A DNA stretch of 64,000 nucleotides from Hyphomicrobium sp. CS1GBMeth3 (GTDB lineage Bacteria > Pseudomonadota > Alphaproteobacteria > Rhizobiales > Hyphomicrobiaceae): positions 434,001 to 498,000 of the forward strand of contig NZ_FPHO01000003.1 in NCBI RefSeq assembly GCF_900117455.1. Direction: 5' to 3'. Each line of letters starts with the position of its first letter. Positions within the stretch are counted from its first letter, which is position 1. Position numbers and translations under genes: made by a program. Shown here piece by piece: positions 9,019 to 17,738 of the stretch. The notes beneath the pieces were generated by a model that was not told where the DNA came from, ran no database searches, and saw only the letters and a list, made by a program, of their open reading frames with translations.

Positions 9019-9993
9019 ATGACGGCCACCATGCGTATCCTGATCGCTTTCTTTTCAGCCGTCCTCGCGCTGGCTCCGGCCCTGGCGCGCGACGGCGCTC
9101 GCAAACCGCCCCCGCTCGAGTTCCGCAAGTCCGAGCAGGTGCTCAAATGGATCAACGAATACCGCCGCTCGCCCGAGCCCGACCGGCTGCCTGAGGTCGT
9201 GCGCGCCATGGGCGATCTCGGCCTGTTCCGCGAGCTCGACTCGGCAGGCGTCTACATCGGCTTCATCGGCGGCGTGCTCGGCTCCAATCCGGACCGCGCC
9301 GAGCTTCTCGTCTCGCGCATCTTCCCCATGCCGCCCGAGGACCAGGTGGTGCTGATCCGCGCCATCGCCTACTCCGGCCTACCCGACTGGAAGAACCTTC
9401 TGCAGAAGTTCATCGAGCGCATGCCGGCCCGCATGGTGCTGATCCGCAAATATCTTTACGGCGACGGCAAGACGCTGGCCGAGCTGCCTGTCGATGAGGG
9501 CGCCTACGTCATCGATGCCCTCTGGGGCTACTATTACGCCACCGGCTATCACGAACCGATCCAGCGGATCGTGAGCGCACTGGCGCTCTCGACGGAAAAG
9601 AACGACGTCGAGAAGCTGACCATCGGCTCTATGGTCAAGTGGACGCTTGCCACCAACGCGTCGCGTGAAAAGGACCTGCTCGATATCCTGACGGCCGAGA
9701 TGAACACGCAGCCTGCCGAGGTCAGAAAGCCGCTACGTGAGGTGATCGACGCTGCCGAGACTTTCGAAACCGGCAAGATCAGAAAAGATGCCCTCGCCGC
9801 CATCGAAGAGCTGAAGACGAAGGGCTCGCAGAAATCACGTGACTTCGCCTGGTGGGGTCAGGCCGGACAAACCGCCTTCGCCCTGGGCTGCGTCGGCGCC
9901 GCAGCAGGCGGCATGGTCGCGGCGGGTATTCCGTGCGTTGTCGGAGGCGCCATCTCGTCGGCTGCCCTCAAGTATCTCGCCCCCGAGCCGTAG
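9019..9993 (+). CDS. secreted hypothetical protein with hydrophobic C-terminal tail
   Basis: About 324 residues. A signal peptide (MRILIAFFSAVLALAPALA) follows the ATG at 9031; the ATG at 9019 gives four more residues and either could be used. The mature part is alpha-helical and charged, resembling helical repeats. It ends in a Gly/Ala-rich hydrophobic stretch (residues about 283-318) that could be a membrane hairpin. The gene diverges from uvrC and converges with the secreted paralogue pair. I do not recognise a family. Confidence 0.72.
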   Translation: MTATMRILIAFFSAVLALAPALARDGARKPPPLEFRKSEQVLKWINEYRRSPEPDRLPEVVRAMGDLGLFRELDSAGVYIGFIGGVLGSNPDRAELLVSRIFPMPPEDQVVLIRAIAYSGLPDWKNLLQKFIERMPARMVLIRKYLYGDGKTLAELPVDEGAYVIDALWGYYYATGYHEPIQRIVSALALSTEKNDVEKLTIGSMVKWTLATNASREKDLLDILTAEMNTQPAEVRKPLREVIDAAETFETGKIRKDALAAIEELKTKGSQKSRDFAWWGQAGQTAFALGCVGAAAGGMVAAGIPCVVGGAISSAALKYLAPEP

Positions 9994-10028
9994 CATCGGC
10001 AAGCGCTCGTCCAAGAAGCCTCTGTCGA

Positions 10029-11381
10029 TCACTCCGGACAGTGCCGGCGTGCTTGAACAAGCGCCGCATCGCGTGACGGGAACGTGCCCAGCACCTCGCC
10101 GCCTTGTGCCCGCGAGGCGAGGAAGTTCTTGACCATGCTGTCCTCGAACCCGTCGAGCACCGACACCGCAATGTAGCGCACGTCGGCACCGGCCGACGAC
10201 TTGACGAGTACAGTCGTCTCGCCGCCGTAGCGCGCCATCTCCACAACGCAGCGACCGGGCTTCACGCCGAGACCCGACGGAGGTGGAAGCCCCGGCCTGT
10301 CGTTCACCAGGAAACCGCCGACGGAGACGCCTGCGACCGCCATTGGCGCCTTCGCTGGCATCTCCTGAGGCTCATCGTTGCGAGTTCCGGGCACCGTCGC
10401 GTCCGCAAGGCCAGCCGGGGGTGAGAACAGCGCGAGGCGTTCCCCGGAGTCGTCACGAGCGGGTAGAGTTTCCACGCCGGCCGCCTGTGCAGGGGTCGGG
10501 GCGGGGATCACTTCCACTTCGGCCAACTTGGGTGGGACCGCCGCTGGCAAAGGTTTCGCAGCCTTGGCCTTCGATGCAGGTGCTTGGTCTGGGCGAGGAA
10601 CATTCGCGGCGTTGGCCTGCTGTGTGCCGCGGCCCGCATCGGCCCCGCGGGCGGGCCGCTGCTGCCAGGGCAGAATTTCCGCCTCCTGCGGCACGTCGCG
10701 GCCCTTGCAGTACTCGGCGCGGAAACGTGACGCGACCCATTCGATGGAGCTGGCGTACTTGGGATCCACGGCCCAACGCTTCGCCAGATCCGAGAAGCGG
10801 ACCGGGCGGTTCAGCTTGCGCGAAATCTCGAGAATGTGCTGCTGCTTGAGCGCCGTACGTTGCGCAACGGGCCGATCCACCCACTCGCCCGAATAGGCCA
10901 CAAGATGCTGGATCTGCCCGAGCACCCCCGTCGAGACGTCTGGAAAACTGTCACCGGGCACGCCGCCACCGGTCGTCCCGATGCCCGCGAAATTGTTCTG
11001 CCGGGGATCAACATCACCCATGCGCCCGTTCGGGCGACGATAGGAGAGGAAATTGGTCTCGATCGCCATCTGGAAGAAGGCGTAATCCCAGCGCACGCCC
11101 CACTCCTCGCCATGACGCTTGTAGAACGAGGCGATGTTGCGGAAGCGCGGATCGAGGTTGCCGGTGCGCTGCTTGAGGAAGGCCATCAGCCGCTCGGGCG
11201 TGACGCAACGGGGCACGGCATTCTGCGCAGAAAGACGGATCTCTGGCAGCGCCGGCGCGGCAGACGTTGCGTGACCGCCCACCGTGACGAATGCCGCCAA
11301 GGCGGCCGCCATCGAAAGCGACCGCCGCATACCGGCGGGGTGCGGCGTCAAACTGATCATTTTGCTGAACACCACTGACAT
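10029..11381 (-). CDS. secreted glucosaminidase-like protein, paralogue 2
   Basis: A 450-residue exported protein. The likely signal peptide starts at M18 (RRSLSMAAALAAF). A core domain at about 48-226 has WDYAFFQMAIETN (candidate catalytic E108), QNNFAGIGTTGGG and SFPDVSTGV, a pattern like GH73/mannosyl-glycoprotein endo-beta-N-acetylglucosaminidase-type lysozyme folds, where a Glu precedes an NFxGI segment. A Pro/Ala/Lys linker (about 230-365) follows, then a C-terminal module from GRCVVEMARYGG to CPE. It lies 9 bases downstream of its paralogue, so one operon. Substrate and activity are inference; peptidoglycan is the obvious guess. Confidence 0.75.
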   Translation of the reverse strand: MSVVFSKMISLTPHPAGMRRSLSMAAALAAFVTVGGHATSAAPALPEIRLSAQNAVPRCVTPERLMAFLKQRTGNLDPRFRNIASFYKRHGEEWGVRWDYAFFQMAIETNFLSYRRPNGRMGDVDPRQNNFAGIGTTGGGVPGDSFPDVSTGVLGQIQHLVAYSGEWVDRPVAQRTALKQQHILEISRKLNRPVRFSDLAKRWAVDPKYASSIEWVASRFRAEYCKGRDVPQEAEILPWQQRPARGADAGRGTQQANAANVPRPDQAPASKAKAAKPLPAAVPPKLAEVEVIPAPTPAQAAGVETLPARDDSGERLALFSPPAGLADATVPGTRNDEPQEMPAKAPMAVAGVSVGGFLVNDRPGLPPPSGLGVKPGRCVVEMARYGGETTVLVKSSAGADVRYIAVSVLDGFEDSMVKNFLASRAQGGEVLGTFPSRDAALVQARRHCPE

Positions 11382-11390
11382 CTACTCCGA

Positions 11391-12764
11391 TCAGCCTTCG
11401 GGGCAGAGTTCGAACGCTTTTTCCAGCGCCTGCGCCTGGCTTGAGAACTCGCCCACCGACTGCCCGCCCTTGGCGTAAGCGTTGATGTAGGCGTCCGCCT
11501 CGCGCTTCTCCGCGCCTTCGTTCACGTCAAGCACGGTGTAGTTGACCGTCTTGTCGGCCATGGCCTTGATGATGATGGCCTTGCTTCCGCCGTAGCTCGC
11601 CGTCCAGACACGGCACTTGCCGCTCGCCGCAGCGTCCTTCTTCTCAGGCTTCTTTTCAGCTTCCGGCTTTTTCTCTGGCTTCGTCTCGGCCTTCTTGTCG
11701 GCTCCAGCTTGCCCCGCGCCCTTCAGCGCGCCGGGGAGCGCCGCAACTTCCATCGACGATGCTTTAGCCTTGGCGCTGCTATTGGCATTGGCTTTCGCGT
11801 TGGCAGCGACATCCGCAGCGCCGACTTTCGCCGGCTGGGCGGGTGCGTCGGCTACCGGCTCCGGGTTGAGCACCGTAACCGGCGGTGTCATCGTGGCCGT
11901 CTGCTTCTGAGGAGATTGTGTCTGATTTTGCGAAGTAACGGCCGCCACAGCCGCAGCCCCCTTGGACGGCAGCGCATCATCGACGATGGCGGGCGCGTCA
12001 GGTGAACCCATGGAGGCACGCACGGCATCGCCGGGCGTCTGCTCGGACGCGGGTGCGCTTGCATCCTGCTGAACCGGCGCGCGTTTTTCAGAAAGCGCCT
12101 CGGTGCGTGATGCGACCACATCGAGATAGGGATCCGGCTCGCGGCACGGGCCATCGAAGAAACGGGTGGCGATGTTTGTCATATCAGTCGCGTAGCGACG
12201 GCTGCCCGGTGCCCACTTCCGCGCAAGCTGTGTAAACGTAATTGGTCCGCCGATTTGACGCTGCCAGTCGGTAAGAACGCCCCAGTCCTGAATGTTGCGG
12301 GTGCGCTCGGCCACGGGACTCTCGACCCGATCGCCCGAGTACATGACGAGATGCTCGATATGCGCGCGCACGCCTGTCGAGATATCTGGGAAGCGCTCGC
12401 CCCGGGCGCCTTTCCCGGTCGCACCGAGACCCGCGAAATTGTTCTGCTCGGCTTTGACGTCGCCACCGTAGGCCAGCGCGCCGGTCTCGAGGATCATCTG
12501 GAAGAAGGCGTAATCCCAGCGCACGCTAAGCGCCTCGCCGTGGCGCATATATTCGTGGGCTAGGCTCTCATAGCGCGGATCGAGCTTGGGGTTGCGCTGC
12601 TTGAGATAGACCGTAAGCCGGCCGGGCGTAGCGCAGTCCGCGACCTGGTTTGTTCCACTGGTCCGGATTGGAGGCAGATCGGCGGCACCGGCCGCCGCGG
12701 GACCGAAAAGCGACGCTGCAAGAAGCGCAACGCCGAAACGAGACGACCTAAGTCGGCAGGTCAT
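11391..12764 (-). CDS. secreted glucosaminidase-like protein, paralogue 1
   Basis: A 457-residue paralogue of the next gene with the same three-part plan. Signal peptide about 1-27 (LLAASLFGPAAAGAA); core about 33-205 with WDYAFFQMILETG (candidate catalytic E93), EQNNFAGLGATGKG and RFPDISTGV; a long low-complexity Ala/Lys/Glu linker including KPEKKPEAEKKPEKK; and the C-terminal module GKCRVWTASYGG ... LCPEG. The cores align almost without gaps while the linkers share little, typical of an old tandem duplication. Wall association through the basic linker is possible but unproven. Confidence 0.75.
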   Translation of the reverse strand: MTCRLRSSRFGVALLAASLFGPAAAGAADLPPIRTSGTNQVADCATPGRLTVYLKQRNPKLDPRYESLAHEYMRHGEALSVRWDYAFFQMILETGALAYGGDVKAEQNNFAGLGATGKGARGERFPDISTGVRAHIEHLVMYSGDRVESPVAERTRNIQDWGVLTDWQRQIGGPITFTQLARKWAPGSRRYATDMTNIATRFFDGPCREPDPYLDVVASRTEALSEKRAPVQQDASAPASEQTPGDAVRASMGSPDAPAIVDDALPSKGAAAVAAVTSQNQTQSPQKQTATMTPPVTVLNPEPVADAPAQPAKVGAADVAANAKANANSSAKAKASSMEVAALPGALKGAGQAGADKKAETKPEKKPEAEKKPEKKDAAASGKCRVWTASYGGSKAIIIKAMADKTVNYTVLDVNEGAEKREADAYINAYAKGGQSVGEFSSQAQALEKAFELCPEG

Positions 12765-13082
12765 AGGACACCCCAGTCTTGTACGCGGCGCCGGAAGCTG
12801 GGCCGACCTGATCCCCGACGATCAGCATTTGGCAGCCCGCATCCAACATCCCGTATTGCTTATCGCGGGTTGGCGCCCAGCGGTCCGGACAATTGTTCCT
12901 AGACCCTTAAGCTTAAGAGCTGGTTTACACACGACCCACCGACCCACCCCACTTAGTTACCCGTCGCCCAAGTTTGGGGCGCCAGTGGGGGGAGGAAAGG
13001 GAGGAATTGTGGCGCCAACGGATAGTCCGGGCGTTCCCGAACCCAGGCCGCGCTTGTCGCACCCCTGGATGGCCGGCTTGGC
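12765..13082. other. intergenic region, no gene seen
   Basis: This gap presumably holds the promoter of the secreted paralogue pair (read leftward) and the 3' end of the SDR gene. I see no convincing hairpin with a T-run and no coding frame with a ribosome binding site. Confidence 0.4.
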
Positions 13083-13814
13083 CTAGCCCCAGGTCAGGTG
13101 CTGCCCGCCATCGAGCGCCACCATCTGTCCGGTGAGCGAGGGCGAAGCGAGAATAAAGCGCACAGCAGCTGCGATCTCGTCCGGGGTCGGGCCACGGCCC
13201 AGCAGCGTCGAGTCTTCCTCGCGAGCGAAATCGGCGTCAGTCTGATGAATGCTCTTGAGCACGGGCCCGGGGCCGATGGCATTGACCCGGACCCGTGGCG
13301 CCAGAGCCTGCGCCAGGGTGCGGGTCGCCGTCCAAAGCCCGGCTTTCGAGATCGTATAGGAGAAGAAGTCCGGCGTGAGCTTCCAAACCCTTTGATCGAT
13401 AATGTTGATCACGTTGCCGGTCGCGCCCTCTGGCAGGTTGAGAAACAAGGCCCTGGCGAGAAACACCGGCGCCTTGAGATTGATATCGAGGTGGGTGTCC
13501 CACGTCCCCGGCGTCACGGTCTCAACCGTATCCAGGAGAAACTCCGACGCGTTGTTGATGAGACAGATGGGCGTGCCCAACGCCTCGCGACACGCCGGGA
13601 TGAGCCGCTCCACATCCGCCTGCGAGGCGAGATCCCCCGCCACAGCTACACCCGCGCCGCCGAGGCGCACGATCTCGGAGACGAGATCCTCGGCCTCTGC
13701 TGCCGACCGTCGGTAGTGCACGCACACCTTCCATCCGGCCCGCGCCAGGTCGAGCGCAATGGCGCGTCCGATGCGGCGCGCGCTTCCGGTGATCAGGACG
13801 GTGTGTGCGGACAT
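13083..13814 (-). CDS. SDR family oxidoreductase, pteridine-reductase-like
   Basis: A 243-residue classical short-chain dehydrogenase. The cofactor motif is TGSARRIGRAIA (residues 10-21); the Arg-Arg in this loop favours NADPH and resembles FolM/PTR1-type pteridine reductases. NNAS lies at about 86-89, and the catalytic Tyr-x3-Lys is SYTISKAGLW (about 151-160). The C-terminal GQMVALDGGQHL is typical. A pterin or quinonoid substrate is plausible, since tetrahydromethanopterin and folate carry C1 units in this organism, but the substrate is inference. Confidence 0.86.
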   Translation of the reverse strand: MSAHTVLITGSARRIGRAIALDLARAGWKVCVHYRRSAAEAEDLVSEIVRLGGAGVAVAGDLASQADVERLIPACREALGTPICLINNASEFLLDTVETVTPGTWDTHLDINLKAPVFLARALFLNLPEGATGNVINIIDQRVWKLTPDFFSYTISKAGLWTATRTLAQALAPRVRVNAIGPGPVLKSIHQTDADFAREEDSTLLGRGPTPDEIAAAVRFILASPSLTGQMVALDGGQHLTWG

Positions 13815-14258
13815 GAAGCTATCCCGTAGGTGACGAGGGTCCCTATTTCACATATCGCACAAGTACGAGTCATGACGACGAGAACGGCCGAGCAATGAAG
13901 AATAGCTCTGCCAACATACTGTCTGCCATCAGATCTAGCGTACAAAGCGAGCAACCTGGCCGCAAAATTCAAGCATGATCAGACGCCTGATGCCCACCGC
14001 GCGAGCGTAACTTGAACAACTTATGATCATCTGCGGGCTTTCGTTGCCGCAACGCGACACAAGTCTCGAGAGCGCCGGCGGCCAAAGAGGTAACGCTTGT
14101 TGTCCCCGAGGATTTTAGCGCTCTATGACAGCTGAGTTGCATTGCACCAACAGGTGACACATTCGGACAACGCCCCCCTCTGGGCTGGCCGCGATTGGGA
14201 GCCGTCTTGGGCATGAGACTTTAGCGTGTGGGAACTTGAACTGGGGGTTAGAGATATA
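13815..14258. other. intergenic region upstream of first porin
   Basis: About 440 bases without a supported gene. It separates the leftward SDR gene from the rightward porin cluster and must carry promoters for both. The last 35 bases (GTGTGGGA..., TGGGGGT) resemble the sequence before the second porin. Confidence 0.4.
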
Positions 14259-15002
14259 ATGACGGCACGTACATTCATGAAATCGGTCGGCGTGGCGAGC
14301 GCAGCGCTCGTGGCTCTTTCCGTGCCCGGCTTTGCAAGCGACATCACGCCTCCGCCGGAGGGCCGAAAGTTTGAGTGGAACGTCACCGGCACGGTGACCA
14401 GCGACTACGTCTTCCGCGGCGTCTCGCTGAGCGACGAGGAACCGGCGTTCCAGGCCGCCATCGATGCCTCTTACGGCATCTTCTATGCCGGCGTCTGGGG
14501 TTCGTCGCTCGAAGGCGAGGGCTTCGAGCCCGTCGAGCTTGACTTCTACGCCGGCATCAAGCCGGCCCTCGGCCCTGTGACGTTCGATTTCGGCGTCGTC
14601 TACTACACGTACTTCTGGGGCAGCCCGAGCGACACCAACTACGTCGAGCTGAAGGCCGGCGCAGAGTTCTCGCCGATCACGAACCTGACGCTGGCGCCGG
14701 TGTTCTGGTACACACCCGACCAGGACAACTACGCCGAGACCTATACGATCGAAGGTACGGCTTCGTATGAATTCGCTGCCATCCGCGGTTGGACACCGAC
14801 GATCAGCGGCCTTGTCGGCTACACCGAGTCGAGCGACGATGGCTTCTTCTTCGACGAGGACGATTACACCTACTGGAACGTAGGCCTGTCGCTCGCCTAC
14901 GACAAGTTCACCTTCGACTTCCGTTACTGGGATACGAACCTGTCCGACGTGGATGAAGCTGATGAGCGCTTCGTCTTCACCGCATCGGTATCGCTCTACT
15001 GA
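14259..15002 (+). CDS. TorF family putative porin, copy 1
   Basis: A 247-residue outer-membrane beta-barrel protein of the TIGR02001/TorF type. A signal peptide ends near PGFAS (about 24). The family-defining start of the mature protein is present (TVTSDYVFRGVSLSDEEPAF), followed by alternating aromatic strands (YGIFYAGVWGS, FDFGVVYYTYFWG) and a C-terminal strand ending in aromatic Tyr (FVFTASVSLY), as usual for outer-membrane insertion. The ATG at 14259 places the signal peptide at the N terminus. A strong terminator follows. The transported solute is unknown. Confidence 0.88.
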   Translation: MTARTFMKSVGVASAALVALSVPGFASDITPPPEGRKFEWNVTGTVTSDYVFRGVSLSDEEPAFQAAIDASYGIFYAGVWGSSLEGEGFEPVELDFYAGIKPALGPVTFDFGVVYYTYFWGSPSDTNYVELKAGAEFSPITNLTLAPVFWYTPDQDNYAETYTIEGTASYEFAAIRGWTPTISGLVGYTESSDDGFFFDEDDYTYWNVGLSLAYDKFTFDFRYWDTNLSDVDEADERFVFTASVSLY

Positions 15003-15030
15003 TCCGGAGCGCTCATAACGGAGCGTGATT

Positions 15031-15063
15031 GCGGGGCCCGCTTCGATTGGGCCCCGCTTTTTT
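15031..15063 (+). terminator. rho-independent terminator after porin copy 1
   Basis: A 9-bp perfect stem GCGGGGCCC / GGGCCCCGC with a 9-base loop, followed by six T residues, 28 bases past the stop codon. Copy 1 therefore has its own transcript end. Confidence 0.92.
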
Positions 15064-15462
15064 GCGCCAGAATTGATTCCACTTCAGCACCGGTGCACTC
15101 ATAGCGGACTGCATTTGAGGAGCGCCGGAGACGATCGACCGATGATTCGCGTGCTTGGCGCGCAAATCAGCCTGCTCGGCGCGCAAGATCTGTCTGCTGA
15201 CATCCACAATCTGCGCCATTTTTGAGCACGAGACGCCCATATCGCAACCAGAGTGGCCCGGATGAGACAGTCAGCCAGGGGAGTGGTGGACTTTTGCGTC
15301 ATTGCGCTTGTGCTGCGGGCTCTGTTTCGGTTCTTCTACCTTCAAGACGCGCCGTCATAATCGGGCCGTTGGTTGAAGGTCGTACCCAAAAGGGCACCTG
15401 GAAACCGAAGGACTGGGGCGCACGAAATTCAAGGTGTGGGACTTTTGGGGGTCAAAGGTACG
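15064..15462. other. intergenic region between porin copies 1 and 2
   Basis: About 400 bases. No supported gene. It contains a short imperfect direct repeat (CTTGGCGCGCAA / CTCGGCGCGCAA at about 15151-15186) and, just before copy 2, a leader segment similar to that before copy 1 (GTGTGGGACTT, TGGGGGT). Confidence 0.45.
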
Positions 15463-16200
15463 ATGTCGATGACGAAATCCTTCATGAAATCGGTCGGAAC
15501 AGCCGTCGGGGCCGCAGGCCTCGCGGTTGCGGCCATGTCGGGCGCTGCCCTCGCCGAGGAGCGCAAGTTTGAGTGGTCAGTCACGGCCACCGGCACCAGC
15601 GACTACATTTTCCGTGGCATTTCCTTGACCGAGGAAGATCCGGCATTCCAGGCATCGATCGACGCCTCTTACGGCATCTTCTATGCCGGCGTCTGGGGCT
15701 CGATGATCGACGGCGACGGTTTCGAGCCCGTGGAGCTCGACTGGTACGCTGGTATCAAACCGGTCTGGGGTCCTGTGACCTTCGACTTCGGCGTTGTCTA
15801 CTACACCTACTTCTGGGGCGACCCCAGCGAGACGAACTACGTCGAGCTGAAGGCCGGTGCCGAGTTCTCGCCGGTCGACAAGCTGACCCTGACGCCGGTC
15901 TTCTGGTACACGCCGGATCAGGACAACTACGCCGAGACCTACACGATCGAGGGCACGGCCGCCTATGAGCTGCCGCAGGTCGGCATCTTCACGCCGACGA
16001 TCAGCGGCCTCATCGGTTACTCCGATGCGAGCGAAGCTGGTTTCTTCTTCGGCGAGGATGACTACACGTACTGGAATGCCGGCCTCTCTCTCGGCGTCGA
16101 GAAGTTCACCTTCGATTTCCGCTACTGGGATACGAACATCTCGAACGAGGGCACTGCCGACGAGCGCTTCGTCTTCACGGCCAGCATCACGCTGCCCTAA
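15463..16200 (+). CDS. TorF family putative porin, copy 2
   Basis: A 245-residue outer-membrane barrel protein closely similar to copy 1 along its whole length, including long runs of nearly identical DNA (for example around 15660-15702 versus 14463-14505). The signal peptide ends at GAALAEE; the mature start is TATGTSDYIFRGISLTEEDP; the terminal strand is FVFTASITLP, so the last residue is Pro and the terminal aromatic is missing. The ATG at 15463 is chosen because the longer upstream frame adds a basic, non-signal extension. Confidence 0.88.
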   Translation: MSMTKSFMKSVGTAVGAAGLAVAAMSGAALAEERKFEWSVTATGTSDYIFRGISLTEEDPAFQASIDASYGIFYAGVWGSMIDGDGFEPVELDWYAGIKPVWGPVTFDFGVVYYTYFWGDPSETNYVELKAGAEFSPVDKLTLTPVFWYTPDQDNYAETYTIEGTAAYELPQVGIFTPTISGLIGYSDASEAGFFFGEDDYTYWNAGLSLGVEKFTFDFRYWDTNISNEGTADERFVFTASITLP

Positions 16201-16226
16201 TCCGGCGAGCACGCGAAAGCTAACGG

Positions 16227-16250
16227 AACGGGACCCTCACGGGTCCCGTT
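16227..16250 (+). terminator. rho-independent terminator after porin copy 2
   Basis: A 10-bp stem AACGGGACCC / GGGTCCCGTT with loop TCAC, followed by TTCGTTTG, beginning 27 bases after the stop codon. Confidence 0.85.
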
Positions 16251-16431
16251 TTCGTTTGTATCTCAGCTACCAAACCCGATAGGCGTGGCGGCGGAGACAC
16301 AAGCCCGCAGCGTCCTTGAGAGAGCCCTGCGTTTGCTCTTGTTCGGATGCCTGGGCTGCGCTTTTCTATTCTCGAGTTGCCTGCGCCTTTGAGAAGGAGG
16401 CCGCGGGCTAAGTGCTGGTGGGGTGTGGTTC

Positions 16432-17241
16432 ATGTCGCGATTGACTGAGACGGTGCGTCTGCTGCTCGTTGGCACCGCGTTAACAGCCCTTTCCAGTGCA
16501 GCCCTGGCCGATGGTTATGGCGACAGCGTTAAGGACACGCTGGCCGCAGAAGGCCGCAAGCTCGACCTCTCGATCACGCTCGGTGCCACAAGCGACTACG
16601 TTTTCCGCGGCATCTCCCAGACGGACGAGGACCCCGCCGCACAGGGCTCCGTCGACCTCACCTACGGCATCTTCTACGCTGGCATCTGGGCGTCGAACGT
16701 TGATTTCAGTGACGGTAGCGGCGCGAACGCGGAGGTCGACTTCTACGCCGGCTTCAAACCCACTTTAGGTCCCGGTCCGTTCTGGGGCCCTATCACGTTC
16801 GACCTCGGCGTGATCTACTATGCTTATCCCGGCGCCAGAAGCAGCGCTGACCTCGACTACGTCGAGTTGAAGGCCGGCTACAGCATGGAATCGCCTTGGA
16901 TCAAGGGCCTGACTACCGGCACAACGCTTTACTGGACGCCCGAGAACACGGGCGATACCGGCGAGGTCTTCACACTGGAGAGCGCCGCCTCTTACGCATT
17001 GCCGCAGATCGGCATCTTCAGCCCGTCCGTGAGCGGCGCCTATGGCACCGTCTACGGCGATAGCGACGACGGCTTCAACTTCGGCGGAGACGACGAGTAT
17101 TCCTACTGGAACGCCGGTCTGGCGCTCGCCGTCGAAAAGTTTACTTTCGACTTCCGCTACTGGGATACGGACATCAGTGGCGGCCTTGGTGGTCTCGCGG
17201 ACGAGCGCTTCGTCTTCACCGCCAAGGTCACGCTGCCGTAA
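16432..17241 (+). CDS. TorF family putative porin, copy 3 (divergent)
   Basis: A 269-residue member of the same family, more divergent than copies 1 and 2. The signal peptide is about 1-25 (ALTALSSAALA). The mature part has GATSDYVFRGISQTDEDPAAQG, YGIFYAGIWAS and an extra loop (PTLGPGPFWGP) absent from the other copies. The terminal strand is FVFTAKVTLP. The ATG at 16432 is preferred to the GTG at 16423 because a GTGGGG ribosome binding site sits at suitable distance. No strong terminator follows; only a weak GGGAC / GTCCC hairpin near 17281. Confidence 0.86.
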   Translation: MSRLTETVRLLLVGTALTALSSAALADGYGDSVKDTLAAEGRKLDLSITLGATSDYVFRGISQTDEDPAAQGSVDLTYGIFYAGIWASNVDFSDGSGANAEVDFYAGFKPTLGPGPFWGPITFDLGVIYYAYPGARSSADLDYVELKAGYSMESPWIKGLTTGTTLYWTPENTGDTGEVFTLESAASYALPQIGIFSPSVSGAYGTVYGDSDDGFNFGGDDEYSYWNAGLALAVEKFTFDFRYWDTDISGGLGGLADERFVFTAKVTLP

Positions 17242-17738
17242 GCTCGCCTCGTTTCCGTATCATCGCATAAAAGAACCTGGGGGACCGTTGTCCCTCGCGC
17301 GAAAATTGCGCGCGCCAGCGCTACGGATAGCTTGATATGCCTCCGTCGCACACTCTTCATTTGCCTGTCATCGTGCCGGTCTAGGGTCTCGCCAGATCAC
17401 CTCTGGACTGTTCCTCTCGCCCCCTTCCCACATTCTTCGCGGGGCGCGGGTTGCTACGCTCAGGCGACCCACTTGAGAGGGCCAGAAGAGGGACGCGCAC
17501 GCCCTCAAATCGCGCGTCCGTCTTGCGGCCGCCACGCCCGACCAAGGGTCGACCGCGGCGGATTAAGAGAGGCCAGCTTGCCGAGATCGTCGGCTTCCCC
17601 GCTGTCGGTGATAGAAGCAGGCTGGCCTCGCTTGCCTGCAGAAGTTCCGCAGGATTTCCCCGGGATCTTATGCCCCGCCGCTTGATTGGCCCGCCGAGCG
17701 CGCACTAGAAACGCGGACAAGCGACAAATGGGCTTGCC
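17242..17738. other. intergenic region downstream of the porin cluster
   Basis: About 500 bases without a convincing gene. Features noticed are a palindrome-rich spot (GCGCGAAAATTGCGCGC, about 17298-17314) and an inverted repeat GAGGCCAGC / GCTGGCCTC (17569-17577 and 17621-17629) with a 43-base loop. Confidence 0.4.

Noticed and set aside
7344..9194. Plus-strand open frame of 616 codons
   Set aside because: Exactly antisense to uvrC, His/Arg/Asp-rich, no domain. It is the shadow of high-GC codons in the true gene.
17569..17629. Inverted repeat GAGGCCAGC / GCTGGCCTC with 43-base loop
   Set aside because: Arms are short, the loop is long and there is no T-run or flanking gene order that needs it; probably chance in GC-rich DNA.
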